A stretch of 64,000 bases of DNA, taken from assembly GCF_018619335.1 (NCBI RefSeq), contig NZ_JAHHDX010000039.1, forward strand, positions 1 through 64,000. The letters are read 5' to 3'. Within the stretch, counting starts at the first letter, position 1. Each line of letters begins with the position of its first letter. Under the pieces are notes generated by a model. That model was not told the origin of the DNA. It was given only the letters and a program-made list of their open reading frames with translations, and did no database searches. The DNA comes from Alteromonas sp. ALT199 (GTDB lineage Bacteria > Pseudomonadota > Gammaproteobacteria > Enterobacterales > Alteromonadaceae). A program made the translations under genes and the position numbers. Positions 24,178 through 33,518 of the stretch are shown here, piece by piece.

Positions 24178-25983
24178 ATGACGTCTTCATTAAACTCAAA
24201 CAATCAAACCAGAAGCGCTCTTTTAAACAGTCCTCTTGTAAAAGGTTTATTAATAGGCCTGCTAGTCGGTGGCCTATTGGCATTTGGCTTAGCCACACTA
24301 TTGTTGTCTAACGCATCTGTTTCATCGAAGCTGGCTAATAGCAAAAGTGCCCACAGCGAGGAAAAAACACACAGCGATGAGAAAGCCCCTTTATATTGGG
24401 TAGCGCCCATGGATGACAGCTATCGTCGGGATAAACCGGGAAAGTCACCAATGGGAATGGATTTAGTGCCGGTTTACGCCGCTGATAAAGCAAGGTCTTC
24501 GCATAGCAATTTGCGCACGCCAGGTACAGTAATGATCCCACCGAATGTACAGCACAATATGGGAGTTAAAGTTGCCCCTGTTACCATTGGCTCGCTTGAA
24601 CAGACCGTAACAGCGGTAGGCGATGTGGCTTATGATGAAGACAGCATTGTGCACATTCATCCCCGTGTATCTGGTTGGGTCGATAGGTTGTTTATTAAGT
24701 CTCAAGGCGAGCAAGTCGAAAAAGGCCAAGCGCTTTACACTTTGTACTCCCCTGAACTGGTAAGTGCACAAGAAGAATACGTTTTAGCCCTCAAGCGCAA
24801 AGACTCACGTTTAATTGAAGGCGCGGCTCAGCGTTTAAAAACGTTGGGGTTATCGAAGCGCGTTGTTGAAGAATTACAAAAAAGTAGACGGGTAATACAG
24901 ACAGTCACATTTAATGCGCCGCAAAGCGGAGTGGTAGAAGCGTTAAATATTCGCCAAGGGTTTTACGTTCAGCCCGGGACTACGCTGATGAGCATCGCAC
25001 AGCTTGATACTGTATGGGTAATTGCTGAGGTACCTGAAAAGTACGCGCAAGTCATAGCGCCATATAATCTTGCTATGGTTACTCTTGACGCAATGACACA
25101 TGCTTCAGATGCCAAATGGGAAAGCCACGTTGAGTATATTTACCCGTCTTTATCAAAGGTAACGCGAACCTTGAAGGTGCGTATTCCCCTGGCTAATGAA
25201 AACCACACATTGAAGCCTAATATGTTCACTCAGGTTTCTCTTAAGCCAGCACAGCGTAAGCCAGCGCTGCTTGTGCCTCGTAGTGCTGTTATTCGCACAG
25301 CTAAAGACGCAAAGGTGGTGTTGAGTGATGGCAACGGCAACTTTAAATCGGTAAGCGTAAAACTGGGGCAAAGTGATAGTACACACTTCGAAGTGATAGA
25401 AGGTTTGTTACCTAGGGATAATGTTGTGGTATCAGCGCAGTTCTTGATTGATTCCGAGTCCTCGAAAAACAGTGACTTTAAGCGAATGGAGGCGCCGGAT
25501 TATCAGGCCACAACTACCGGTACCATTGAAGCAATTGAATTACCCGTTAAAAACAATACAGGTGAGCCAGCACATAGTGCAGAAGTAGTTATTGCCCGTG
25601 GCCCCATAGAAAAATGGGGGAGAGGCCCTGCAACCATGTCTTTTGCCGTGTCAAAGCACATTGACTTATCCCAGTTCAAACAAGGCGACAACATAGTTTT
25701 CACCTTTTTCACAGGCGACGCATTTACTGTTGTCGATATGCGTAAAGATATGAGCCATGGAAAGGGTGAAGATATAACGCAAAGCTCTGGACAAAGCCAT
25801 CACGAACATAAAGATAGTGAACGCCTGAGTCATGCTCCTCAAAACCGAGACCCTAAAGCTCATAAAGATAATAGGGAAGCTCATAAATCAAACAGTAATA
25901 AGTCGATAGAACTTAAATCAATTAATCATGAATCTGTGGAGCATAAATCGATAAATCATAAGGAGCATATGCACCATGATTGA
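24178..25983 (+). CDS. cusB: RND periplasmic adaptor (CusB type) with heavy-metal and CusF-like domains
   Basis: A 601-residue membrane fusion protein. It has an N-terminal membrane anchor (about 20-45), a heavy-metal-binding segment at 72-100 (YWVAPMDDSYRRDKPGKSPMGMD), the adaptor hairpin and barrel (about 115-430), a CusF-like domain at about 444-520 (GTIEAIEL, GPATMSFAV) and a His-rich tail (about 527-601). The Met-rich N segment and CusF domain indicate copper(I) or silver(I). In E. coli CusF is a separate chaperone; here it is fused. The stop overlaps the start of the transporter gene by 8 bases, so they are translationally coupled. It passes metal from the periplasm to the pump. Confidence 0.93.
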   Translation: MTSSLNSNNQTRSALLNSPLVKGLLIGLLVGGLLAFGLATLLLSNASVSSKLANSKSAHSEEKTHSDEKAPLYWVAPMDDSYRRDKPGKSPMGMDLVPVYAADKARSSHSNLRTPGTVMIPPNVQHNMGVKVAPVTIGSLEQTVTAVGDVAYDEDSIVHIHPRVSGWVDRLFIKSQGEQVEKGQALYTLYSPELVSAQEEYVLALKRKDSRLIEGAAQRLKTLGLSKRVVEELQKSRRVIQTVTFNAPQSGVVEALNIRQGFYVQPGTTLMSIAQLDTVWVIAEVPEKYAQVIAPYNLAMVTLDAMTHASDAKWESHVEYIYPSLSKVTRTLKVRIPLANENHTLKPNMFTQVSLKPAQRKPALLVPRSAVIRTAKDAKVVLSDGNGNFKSVSVKLGQSDSTHFEVIEGLLPRDNVVVSAQFLIDSESSKNSDFKRMEAPDYQATTTGTIEAIELPVKNNTGEPAHSAEVVIARGPIEKWGRGPATMSFAVSKHIDLSQFKQGDNIVFTFFTGDAFTVVDMRKDMSHGKGEDITQSSGQSHHEHKDSERLSHAPQNRDPKAHKDNREAHKSNSNKSIELKSINHESVEHKSINHKEHMHHD

Positions 25984-28900
25984 ATCGGTAATTCGCTGGT
26001 CGGTAAATAATAGAGTTCTGGTGCTGTTGGGCGCCATTATGCTTAGTATTTCAGGAATCTGGGCCGTAAAAAATACGCCTGTGGATGCTATCCCTGATTT
26101 GTCTGATGTCCAAGTTATTGTGAAAGTAAGCTATCCAGGCCAGTCGCCACAAGTGGTTGAGGATCAGGTGACCTTTCCACTCACATCAGCACTCATGTCT
26201 GTGCCTGGCGCACAAACGGTTCGCGGGTATTCATTCTTTGGCGATGCGTACGTGTATGTCATTTTCGATGATGATACCGACATGTACTGGGCGCGAAGCC
26301 GAGTATTGGAATACTTAAGCCAAGCGGCTTCGCAACTTCCAGAAGGTGTAATACCTCAGCTAGGCCCTGATGCAACAGGGGTAGGCTGGGTTTACATCTA
26401 TGCATTGGAAAACGATGCTAGTCAACCAAATGCACTGGATGCTGGTGAGTTAAGGGCGTTACAAGACTGGTTTTTAAAGTTTGAGCTACAGTCAGTTGAA
26501 GGCGTATCTGAAGTTGCTTCTGTTGGAGGTATGGTTAAGCAATACCAAGTGATTATCGACCCCGAAAAGCTACGTGCTTATAACATTCAGCCTTCTATGA
26601 TTGAGATTGCGCTTCAACGGGGTAATCGCGCCTCTGGTGCTTCGGTTATCGAAATGGCGGAAGCCGAGTATATGGTCACTGCGCAAAGCTACATTCAGGG
26701 CAAAGACGATATACTGGCATTGCCTACAGGTGTTGTTAAAGATGGCGTGAGTATAACGATTAGTGATGTGGCTCAAGTGGTAGAAAGCCCGGTAATGCGC
26801 CGCGGTATCGCCGAGCTAAACGGAAAAGGTGAAACCGTAGGCGGCATTATTGTGATGCGCTACGGCGAAAACGCGAAAGCCACTATCGCTGCGGTTAAAG
26901 CTAAATTAATTATGCTAAAAGCCAGCTTGCCTGAAGGGGTGAATATTGTTCCGGTTTACGACCGCTCGACGCTCATCGATAACGCTATCGATACCCTTTC
27001 TTCTAAGCTGTTAGAAGAACTACTAGTGGTAGGTTTGGTATGCGCTATCTTTTTGTTTCATTTACGTTCATCAATGGTGGCGTTAATCAGTTTGCCAGTT
27101 GGTATCCTCGCCGCTTTTATCGTAATGAAACTGCAGGGACTGAATGCCAACATTATGTCTTTAGGCGGCATAGCCATAGCTATTGGTGCAATGGTAGATG
27201 GGGCGATTGTGGTGGTTGAAAACTTGCACAAGCATATTCACCAATATTCAGTGAAAAATGGTGCGTTAACAATTAACCAACTTTCTTCTGGAAAACGGTG
27301 GGAGCTAGTTATTAAATCAACTGCGGAAGTAGGGCCAGCACTATTTTTTGCGCTTCTCATTATCACAGTATCATTCATCCCTGTTTTTGCTTTGGAAGCG
27401 CAAGAAGGGCGGCTTTTTGCACCGCTGGCTTTTACCAAAACCTATGCCATGGCTGCGGCTGCTGCACTGGCGGTAACCTTGGTGCCTGTGCTGGCGGGTT
27501 ACTTCGTGCGTGGCAAAATACGCTCTGAAGCCCAAAACCCGGTAAATCGAGCACTAGAGCGCGTGTATCAGCCAATGCTGACACGATTACTTAACTACCC
27601 TGTGCTCACATTGGTGGGGGCATTTTGCTTATTGCTTTCTATGTACTGGCCGCTAAGTCACCTAGGTAGTGAATTCATGCCGGAATTGGACGAAGGCGAT
27701 TTAATGTATATGCCTACAACCTACCCGGGTATTTCAGTGGGTAAAGCCAGAGAGCTTTTGCAACAAACGGATAAGCTTATTGCCACCTTACCTGAAGTTA
27801 AAACGGTATTTGGGAAAATTGGACGGGCCGATACGGCCACAGACCCTGCACCGTTGACGATGATTGAAACCTTCATTCAGTTTAAACCCAAAACGCAGTG
27901 GAGAGACGGCATGACCACTGAAAAGCTCAAAGAAGAGCTTAACGCTTTGGTGCAATTTCCTGGGTTGACCAATGCGTGGATAATGCCAATTAAAACCCGT
28001 ATCGACATGTTGGCAACCGGGGTAAAAACACCTGTTGGGGTCAAGATTGCGGGGCCCGACCTAGCCGGTATTGAAGCCATTGGAAAGGATATTGAGATAT
28101 TGCTTAACGACCTGCCCAATACCGCATCTGTATACGCAGAGCGGGTGGTTGGCGGTCGTTTTGTGAATGTCGATATCGACAGGCAGTTGGCGGCGCGTTA
28201 TGGCATGACCATAGACGACGTCCAAAATATTCTAGCCTCGGCAGTTGGCGGCAAAATAGTAACGCAGTCTGTAGAAGGACGGGAGCGTTTCCCTGTAACT
28301 ATGCGTTTTCTACAGCACTATCGCGACACGCCTGAATCTCTTGCATCCATGCCTTTCGTTACGCCAAGCGGTGTTCATATTACGCTAGGAGATGTCGCGA
28401 CCGTGGGTATTGACGACGGGCCAGCTGGAATTAAAAGCGAAAACGCGCGGTTAAATGGGTGGGTGTATATTGATATATCATCAGACTCAGCCGCAGGTAT
28501 TGACTTAGGGGGTTATGTAAAGCGAGCTAAAAGTCACTTGTCACAGCACCTTGATTTACCCACCGGGTATTCTATTTCTTGGGCAGGGCAGTTTGCTTAC
28601 CTAGAGCGCGCAAAAGCAAAACTCTCGGTGGTTATACCTTTAACGTTAGCCATAATCTGCCTATTACTTTATCTGGCATTTAAGCGCCTTCGCGATGTAG
28701 CAATAATACTTGTTACCTTACCTTTAGCACTGGTGGGCAGCGTATGGTTACTTTACCTTCTTAATTTCAATTTATCGGTTGCGGTGGGTGTTGGGTTTAT
28801 CGCCCTTGCGGGTGTTGCGGTGGAAATAGGGGTTATCATGTTGGTCTATCTAAACCAATATGTATCAGAAGCACTTATTAGCCACGCAACAGAGAATGGT

Positions 28901-29149
28901 AGCAATAACAAAGATGAGCTAGTGAAAAAGGCTATTGTCCATGCTGCATCAGCAAGACTTCGCCCCGTCATAATGACTTCGCTTTCTATCATTGTAGGCT
29001 TATTGCCAGTTCTTTACGCCACAGGAACAGGCAGCGGGGTAATGCAGCGAATAGCGGCACCTATGGTTGGCGGTATGGCAAGTGCATTGGTGTTAACGCT
29101 GCTGGTACTACCAAGCGCGTTTTACCTAATCGTTTCGGGTAAGAAGTAA
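25976..29149 (+). CDS. cusA: CusA/CzcA-family heavy-metal RND transporter
   Basis: A 1057-residue inner-membrane proton antiporter. It has 12 predicted membrane segments and two large periplasmic loops. Signature phrases are VDAIPDLSDVQVIV at the start, SLGGIAIAIGAMVDGAIVVVEN in segment 4 with the relay Asp, and GFIALAGVAVEIGVIM. These place it in the HME-RND group. The Met content and the adaptor's CusF domain favour copper or silver over zinc, cobalt or cadmium. It is the last gene of the efflux operon and is followed by a hairpin shared with the convergent dipeptidase gene. No CusRS-like regulator is present. Confidence 0.95.
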   Translation: MIESVIRWSVNNRVLVLLGAIMLSISGIWAVKNTPVDAIPDLSDVQVIVKVSYPGQSPQVVEDQVTFPLTSALMSVPGAQTVRGYSFFGDAYVYVIFDDDTDMYWARSRVLEYLSQAASQLPEGVIPQLGPDATGVGWVYIYALENDASQPNALDAGELRALQDWFLKFELQSVEGVSEVASVGGMVKQYQVIIDPEKLRAYNIQPSMIEIALQRGNRASGASVIEMAEAEYMVTAQSYIQGKDDILALPTGVVKDGVSITISDVAQVVESPVMRRGIAELNGKGETVGGIIVMRYGENAKATIAAVKAKLIMLKASLPEGVNIVPVYDRSTLIDNAIDTLSSKLLEELLVVGLVCAIFLFHLRSSMVALISLPVGILAAFIVMKLQGLNANIMSLGGIAIAIGAMVDGAIVVVENLHKHIHQYSVKNGALTINQLSSGKRWELVIKSTAEVGPALFFALLIITVSFIPVFALEAQEGRLFAPLAFTKTYAMAAAAALAVTLVPVLAGYFVRGKIRSEAQNPVNRALERVYQPMLTRLLNYPVLTLVGAFCLLLSMYWPLSHLGSEFMPELDEGDLMYMPTTYPGISVGKARELLQQTDKLIATLPEVKTVFGKIGRADTATDPAPLTMIETFIQFKPKTQWRDGMTTEKLKEELNALVQFPGLTNAWIMPIKTRIDMLATGVKTPVGVKIAGPDLAGIEAIGKDIEILLNDLPNTASVYAERVVGGRFVNVDIDRQLAARYGMTIDDVQNILASAVGGKIVTQSVEGRERFPVTMRFLQHYRDTPESLASMPFVTPSGVHITLGDVATVGIDDGPAGIKSENARLNGWVYIDISSDSAAGIDLGGYVKRAKSHLSQHLDLPTGYSISWAGQFAYLERAKAKLSVVIPLTLAIICLLLYLAFKRLRDVAIILVTLPLALVGSVWLLYLLNFNLSVAVGVGFIALAGVAVEIGVIMLVYLNQYVSEALISHATENGSNNKDELVKKAIVHAASARLRPVIMTSLSIIVGLLPVLYATGTGSGVMQRIAAPMVGGMASALVLTLLVLPSAFYLIVSGKK

Positions 29150-29187
29150 CAGAATAGGTAACAGAATAGAAAGTTCAATAGAAAAGA

Positions 29188-29220
29188 AAAACATGGGGAA
29201 GCAAAAACTCGCTTCCCCAA
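29188..29220. terminator. Shared terminator between the convergent efflux and dipeptidase genes
   Basis: An 8-bp stem GGGGAAGC / GCTTCCCC with an 8-base loop. Read leftward it is followed by a T-rich stretch (ATGTTTTTCTTTTC), so it best serves the dipeptidase gene. Confidence 0.75.
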
Positions 29221-29245
29221 GTTTACTTCTTAGAGCGTTAGGCGA

Positions 29246-30484
29246 TTAATGCGCTGCCGCATGATCTTCCGCATGATCTTCCGCATAGTCTTCTACCTGC
29301 TGCCAAACGCGCAAAAGGTTGCCGCTCAATATCTTTTCAATGTCGGTACGGCTATAGCCTCTATCGAGTAGCCCTTGGACTAAGTTTGGAAAGCTCGCCA
29401 CATTCTTAAGCCCAATAGGTAATGAGTCGCCCACGCCGTCGTAGTCTGAACCAATACCCACGTGATCAACGCCAATCAGCTTTACAACGTGATCGATATG
29501 GTCAAGCACTTCATCAAGCGTGGAGTAAGGGTAAGGCACTTCTTTGCGATAACTTTCTTCAAAGTTCTCTAGCTTAGGGCTGTCTTCACCTTCTTTTTCA
29601 ATTAAGGCTTTACGTGCAGCCGTCAGGCCGCTGCGCCACGTACCGGCTTCTTTAGACACAAAACTAGAACCAAAGTTAATCATAATTACTCCGCCATTTT
29701 CGCCGAGTTTTTTGATCATCTCGTCGTCCATGTTGCGCTCAAAGCCAGGTGTAAATCGGCGCAGTGAAGAGTGAGATGCGATGACAGGTACTTTTGTTAG
29801 CTCAATAACCTGATAAAAAGCGTCATCGGACACGTGAGAAATATCTAACATGATACCAATATTATTCATCTCGCTTACTAGGGTTTTGCCAAACGGGCTT
29901 AAACCTTTCCATTTTCTGCGCAGGTCATACGAAGAGTCAGAAATGTGGTTTGCCTGGCTGTGAGCAAGGGTAATGTAGCGGATGCCGCGCTCGTAAAAGG
30001 CGGTTAAATTTGCTAAATCCCCTTGAATAGGCGAACCATTTTCCATACCCATTGGCAGTGAAATTAACCCTTTTTCAAATTGAGATTTTACGTCAGAAGG
30101 GCTTTTAGCAATGGCAAATTTATCGGGTGCGCGGGCAACAATGGCTTCCACAGAATCGATGAGCTCATGAGCAAGTTGGGTAGATTCAGGCGAGTTGTCT
30201 AAGCTAGCAGGTACATAAATGCTCATAAACGGGGCGTTAAGGCCTCCGGATACTGCGCGAGGGTAGTCAAAGTCTCCATCTTTTGTGGCTTTAGTGACAT
30301 CTACCCACTTCTCTTTAACGCGATAAGGAACATCAATGTGCCCATCTACAATAATAGTGTCTTGTGCGATCTTGATAGCTTTTTCAGATGCTGAATACGT
30401 GGGGGTGTCAGCAAGTACAGAGTGTGAAGCAAAAAGCGCAGAGATAAGTAATGCGCAAGATGAGAGTGGGAAGCGCCCCTTCAT
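29246..30484 (-). CDS. Membrane dipeptidase family M19
   Basis: A 412-residue exported zinc dipeptidase with a signal peptide (about 1-25, ending VLA). The metal motif HID (DGHIDVP) is near residue 47, followed by GMENG, AHSQANH, SHVSDDAF and ASHSSLRRF, which are the metal-site and substrate elements of renal-dipeptidase enzymes; GVGIGSDYDG is also typical. It would cleave dipeptides, perhaps with D-residues, in the periplasm. The C-terminus ends in repeated EDH/EDY units (EDYAEDHAEDHAAAH), encoded by a 12-base tandem repeat at 29259-29294. This tail is not part of the family fold. Confidence 0.92.
   Translation of the reverse strand: MKGRFPLSSCALLISALFASHSVLADTPTYSASEKAIKIAQDTIIVDGHIDVPYRVKEKWVDVTKATKDGDFDYPRAVSGGLNAPFMSIYVPASLDNSPESTQLAHELIDSVEAIVARAPDKFAIAKSPSDVKSQFEKGLISLPMGMENGSPIQGDLANLTAFYERGIRYITLAHSQANHISDSSYDLRRKWKGLSPFGKTLVSEMNNIGIMLDISHVSDDAFYQVIELTKVPVIASHSSLRRFTPGFERNMDDEMIKKLGENGGVIMINFGSSFVSKEAGTWRSGLTAARKALIEKEGEDSPKLENFEESYRKEVPYPYSTLDEVLDHIDHVVKLIGVDHVGIGSDYDGVGDSLPIGLKNVASFPNLVQGLLDRGYSRTDIEKILSGNLLRVWQQVEDYAEDHAEDHAAAH
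29259..29294 (-). repeat. 12-base tandem repeat in the dipeptidase 3-prime end
   Basis: Three copies of GCATGATCTTCC (two exact, one with changes). They encode the acidic/His tail of the dipeptidase and keep the reading frame if copy number changes. Confidence 0.8.
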
Positions 30485-30871
30485 AGAAAATCCTTATTTT
30501 GTTTTTTTATCGCTTTGGTCTAGGTCAATAACTCTAACTTAATAGCAATACGAGACTAAAGGATAAATCATACCCAGACAATAGGCTTCCATTTACTTCT
30601 AATTGTTCATTTTAACCTACAAAATCACCTTAATTGCTCATTTTTAGAGCGCTTGTGCCCGTTTACTTCAAGTTTACATTGCAATAAAAATTTAAAACTT
30701 GTTATGGTGAAGACTGCGTGACTTCATTGCGCGAATACGGGATACTCCCAAGCGCTCCGCCAATTATAGATGACAAACATGCATCAGCGCGGCCGACGTA
30801 ATTTTTTAGTGGTACCCGCTCTTCTCACATAATCAAGCCGGGGCCACAGTTAACAAGTATGAGAAATAAAT
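30485..30871. other. Divergent promoter region between dipeptidase and SapC-family genes
   Basis: 387 bases without a gene. The middle is AT-rich, with TTTACA near 30671 as a possible -35 element for the rightward gene. No clear consensus -10 or operator could be assigned. Confidence 0.4.
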
Positions 30872-31642
30872 ATGGCTATTAATTTTGTACCGCTAGATAA
30901 AGAAAAGCATAAAGACCTAAAGGTTGCGGTAAACACATCTTTCAGCTTTGCGAAAAACACACACCTTGCAGCAGCAACAATTCGTGAATTTGCACAATTA
31001 GCAGCAACAATGCCGCTAGTGTTCATTGAAGACACTGCATCTAAGCGTCACCACGTTGTGACTATGCTAGGCATGGAGCAAGGTCAAAACCTTTTTCTTA
31101 CTGGCGACAGTTGGAAAGGCCCACACGTTCCAATGAACATCCTTCGCTACCCGTTCGACGTACGTCCTGACGGCGATAAGCTAGGTGTTTATATTGATGA
31201 AAACTCAGACCTAATTTCTGATGAAGGCCAAGCGCTATTTACTGAAGCTGGTGAAGCAAGCGAGTTCCTTGATAACCGCCAGAAATTCCTAGCGGACCTT
31301 GCGAATAGCGAAATGCTAACACAGCGTTTTGTAGCGAAAGTGGTTGAACTAGATTTACTTGATCCAATTCAAATTCGCCTTACTTACCAAGACGGTAAGC
31401 AGCGCAATGTTACTGGCATGATGAGCATTAACGAGAAGAAACTTCTTGAGCTACCTGAAGAGCAAGTACTTGACCTTCACAAGCAAGGCTTCCTAGGTGC
31501 AATTTATGCGGTAATGATGTCAGTTGGTCAGCTTAATCGTCTTGTTGAGCTTTCAAACGATACAGATAACCCTATTCGCAACATGCAGCTTTCTGCTGTT
31601 AAAGCAGAAGAAGCGTCTGCTGAAGCGGCACCTAGCGCGTAA
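30872..31642 (+). CDS. SapC family protein
   Basis: A 256-residue cytoplasmic protein without signal peptide. The opening (FVPLDKEKHKDLKV) and FAQLAATMPLVFIED plus LRYPFDVRPDGDKLGVYID match the SapC family, first named near an S-layer gene in Campylobacter; molecular function is not established. In related marine bacteria it often sits beside TonB receptors and flavin halogenases, but here it stands alone between terminators. Its late region LDLHKQGFLGAIYAVMMSV is also typical. A strong terminator follows, indicating a monocistronic unit. The composition and codon use look like a well-expressed gene. Confidence 0.85.
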   Translation: MAINFVPLDKEKHKDLKVAVNTSFSFAKNTHLAAATIREFAQLAATMPLVFIEDTASKRHHVVTMLGMEQGQNLFLTGDSWKGPHVPMNILRYPFDVRPDGDKLGVYIDENSDLISDEGQALFTEAGEASEFLDNRQKFLADLANSEMLTQRFVAKVVELDLLDPIQIRLTYQDGKQRNVTGMMSINEKKLLELPEEQVLDLHKQGFLGAIYAVMMSVGQLNRLVELSNDTDNPIRNMQLSAVKAEEASAEAAPSA

Positions 31643-31661
31643 GCGTTTTAGATCGAAGTTT

Positions 31662-31688
31662 AAAAACCCGCGATTTCGCGGGTTTTTT
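31662..31688 (+). terminator. Terminator after the SapC-family gene
   Basis: The stem ACCCGCGA / TCGCGGGT lies between A5 and T7, twenty bases after the stop. Confidence 0.92.
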
Positions 31689-31812
31689 TATGTCTAAACG
31701 TTACGTTCAGATTTCATCATGTTTCGTTCAGAATCCGTTAAGTTTTAATGCCTTATCTTATGCGTAGTGGTATTACACCTCGTTCCCAACACATTTTTTA
31801 AGGACAAAAGAC

Positions 31813-32637
31813 ATGAACATCAACTCTAATAAACTTTCAACAACGCTAACCGCACTATCACTCATTGCGGCTTCAGTATTTTCAGCGCAAGTAGCACATG
31901 CAGCTACACAAAACGAAGTACAGGTTACCGCTGTTGATCTTGAGGGGCTGGATGACAACCTCTACGGTGCTAGATATGTACGCTACCTTGACGAGGTTAG
32001 CGGTAACAGTGGCGCATACCTTATTAACCCTTATCTACAGCGCATATCAAGTCTGTCTGGTGGGTACGCTAATTTAAACGGTAATGACGTGTTTAATCTA
32101 GGTAGTACTTTTTATTTCGATGACACTTGGATGTTAGCTATTGAAGGTGTCCACAGTAAATTTGACAGCAACTATGGTGATAACGATTACACCAATATTG
32201 ATTTAAAAGTAGGGTTTAACTTGTCACGTCAATGGCAAATAGGCGCAGGGGTAATTTATCAGCGCGCTACTTACGATTTTAATGATGGTACAAATAGCTA
32301 CAGCGAAAGCGAGAATGAAACTTCACCACTTGTTTTTACACGCTATACCACAGTAGGTAACGGGGGAACCGGTTGGGACTTCACCGCTCAATACATTGCC
32401 GATGATGTTGATGTATTATCAGGAAGTGCGCGATACTTCTTTAGCCCAGGTTTAAGTGTTCAAGGTAGTTATAGCTATACCAATGCGCCAGACGGTTTTG
32501 ACAACTTAAAAACCGCAGGTGTGGCTTTAGATTATTGGGTGAATGAGCAGTTCTCAGTATCAGCAAGCTATGAAACAGATATTGATAGTGACATTGAAAG
32601 CGATGTAGCTTCGCTTACAGCTTCATACCGTTTTTAA
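31813..32637 (+). CDS. Outer-membrane beta-barrel (putative porin)
   Basis: A 274-residue protein with a clear signal peptide (about 1-31, ending AHAA). The rest shows alternating hydrophobic strands separated by Asn/Asp/Gly-rich turns and ends in a terminal Phe (SLTASYRF), the usual outer-membrane assembly signal. Aromatic girdles and length suggest a barrel of about 12 strands, of the putative porin type seen in Alteromonas. AAGGA lies about 8 bases before ATG. It is followed by a terminator. Substrate is unknown; passive diffusion or a structural role are both possible. Confidence 0.75.
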   Translation: MNINSNKLSTTLTALSLIAASVFSAQVAHAATQNEVQVTAVDLEGLDDNLYGARYVRYLDEVSGNSGAYLINPYLQRISSLSGGYANLNGNDVFNLGSTFYFDDTWMLAIEGVHSKFDSNYGDNDYTNIDLKVGFNLSRQWQIGAGVIYQRATYDFNDGTNSYSESENETSPLVFTRYTTVGNGGTGWDFTAQYIADDVDVLSGSARYFFSPGLSVQGSYSYTNAPDGFDNLKTAGVALDYWVNEQFSVSASYETDIDSDIESDVASLTASYRF

Positions 32638-32683
32638 GAACAAGTCAGCACTCAACTATTGATAACTAGCAATTACTAACAAT

Positions 32684-32717
32684 GAACTATCAACTTCGGT
32701 TGGTAGTTCATTTTTTC
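32684..32717 (+). terminator. Terminator after the barrel protein gene
   Basis: The stem GAACTA.CAAC / GTTG.TAGTTC with a TTCG tetraloop ends in T6. The TTCG loop is a common stable form. Confidence 0.88.
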
Positions 32718-32921
32718 ATTTATTCATATAAATCGCTTTTAAGTTATCAAGTGCATTCATCAGATAAAAACAGCAGTTCATCGATAAATTTTAAGTTTAA
32801 TTTTACCCACCTGAATATTTTTTAATCTTTTTTACGCGCCTAATCATACACTTCCTCAAAACACTGTATATCCAACCAGTTTAAACCCAGTGTTTATGCG
32901 GCTTTCACGCCTTTTTTCTAC
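32718..32921. other. Gap before the division cluster promoter
   Basis: Part of a gap of about 420 bases. It is AT-rich and holds no open frame that I would call. The promoter and operator of the division cluster lie at its right end. Confidence 0.45.
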
Positions 32922-32985
32922 TTGACAGTGGGGATCATTGGTACCTAAACTGTATCTCAGTGGGTAAATGTGGCGAATTGTGGAT
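32922..32985 (+). promoter_or_regulatory. mraZ promoter with MraZ-type TGGNN repeats
   Basis: TTGACA at 32922-32927 with TAAACT at 32946-32951 (18-base spacer) forms a promoter. Downstream, TGGGT (32961), TGGCG (32971) and TGGAT (32981) are direct repeats with a strict 10-base period; TGGGG (32929) and TGGTA (32939) in the spacer have the same period. MraZ is known to repress its own operon through TGGGN repeats with 5-base spacers. Confidence 0.8.
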
Positions 32986-33059
32986 CAAATCATCATCACT
33001 TTGCAGATTAGTACTCAAAAAACAAGAAAACCAAGAGCAAATAATAAAAGGCTAGGGGA

Positions 33060-33518
33060 ATGTTCCGCGGCGCTAACGCAATCAATCTGGATACAAAAGG
33101 CAGACTGGCTATACCGACGAAGTATCGTCAGTCGCTGCTGGATGATTGTCAGGGACAACTGGTCTGCACAGTCGATACACAACAAAGTTGTTTGCTGCTT
33201 TACCCACTTCCCGAATGGGAAGAGATTGAGCTAAAACTCTCTAAACTTTCAAGCATGGTTCCGGCCGAGCGTCGCTTGCAGCGATTGCTACTTGGATATG
33301 CTTCTGAAGGTGAGATGGATAAAAGCGGACGTATTCTTATTCCTACTCCACTGCGAAGTTTCGCAAAACTCTCAAAAGAAGTCATGTTAGTTGGTCAGTT
33401 AAACAAATTCGAAATTTGGGATGCCGATATTTGGGCACAACAAGTTGAAGCTGATATAGACACCGAACGCAAAGGCGAATTTGAACTTACCGAACGATTA
33501 CAGGACTTTTCTCTATGA
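33060..33518 (+). CDS. mraZ: Transcriptional regulator MraZ
   Basis: A 152-residue protein with two AbrB-like halves, each carrying the MraZ DNA-binding signature: [15 protein letters not shown] at residues 8-22 and [13 protein letters not shown] in the second half. MraZ forms a ring and represses the division and cell wall cluster that it heads. Its likely operator repeats are 75-130 bases upstream. AGGGGA adjoins the ATG. Its stop overlaps the rsmH start by four bases, so the two are translationally coupled. Confidence 0.97.
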   Translation: MFRGANAINLDTKGRLAIPTKYRQSLLDDCQGQLVCTVDTQQSCLLLYPLPEWEEIELKLSKLSSMVPAERRLQRLLLGYASEGEMDKSGRILIPTPLRSFAKLSKEVMLVGQLNKFEIWDADIWAQQVEADIDTERKGEFELTERLQDFSL

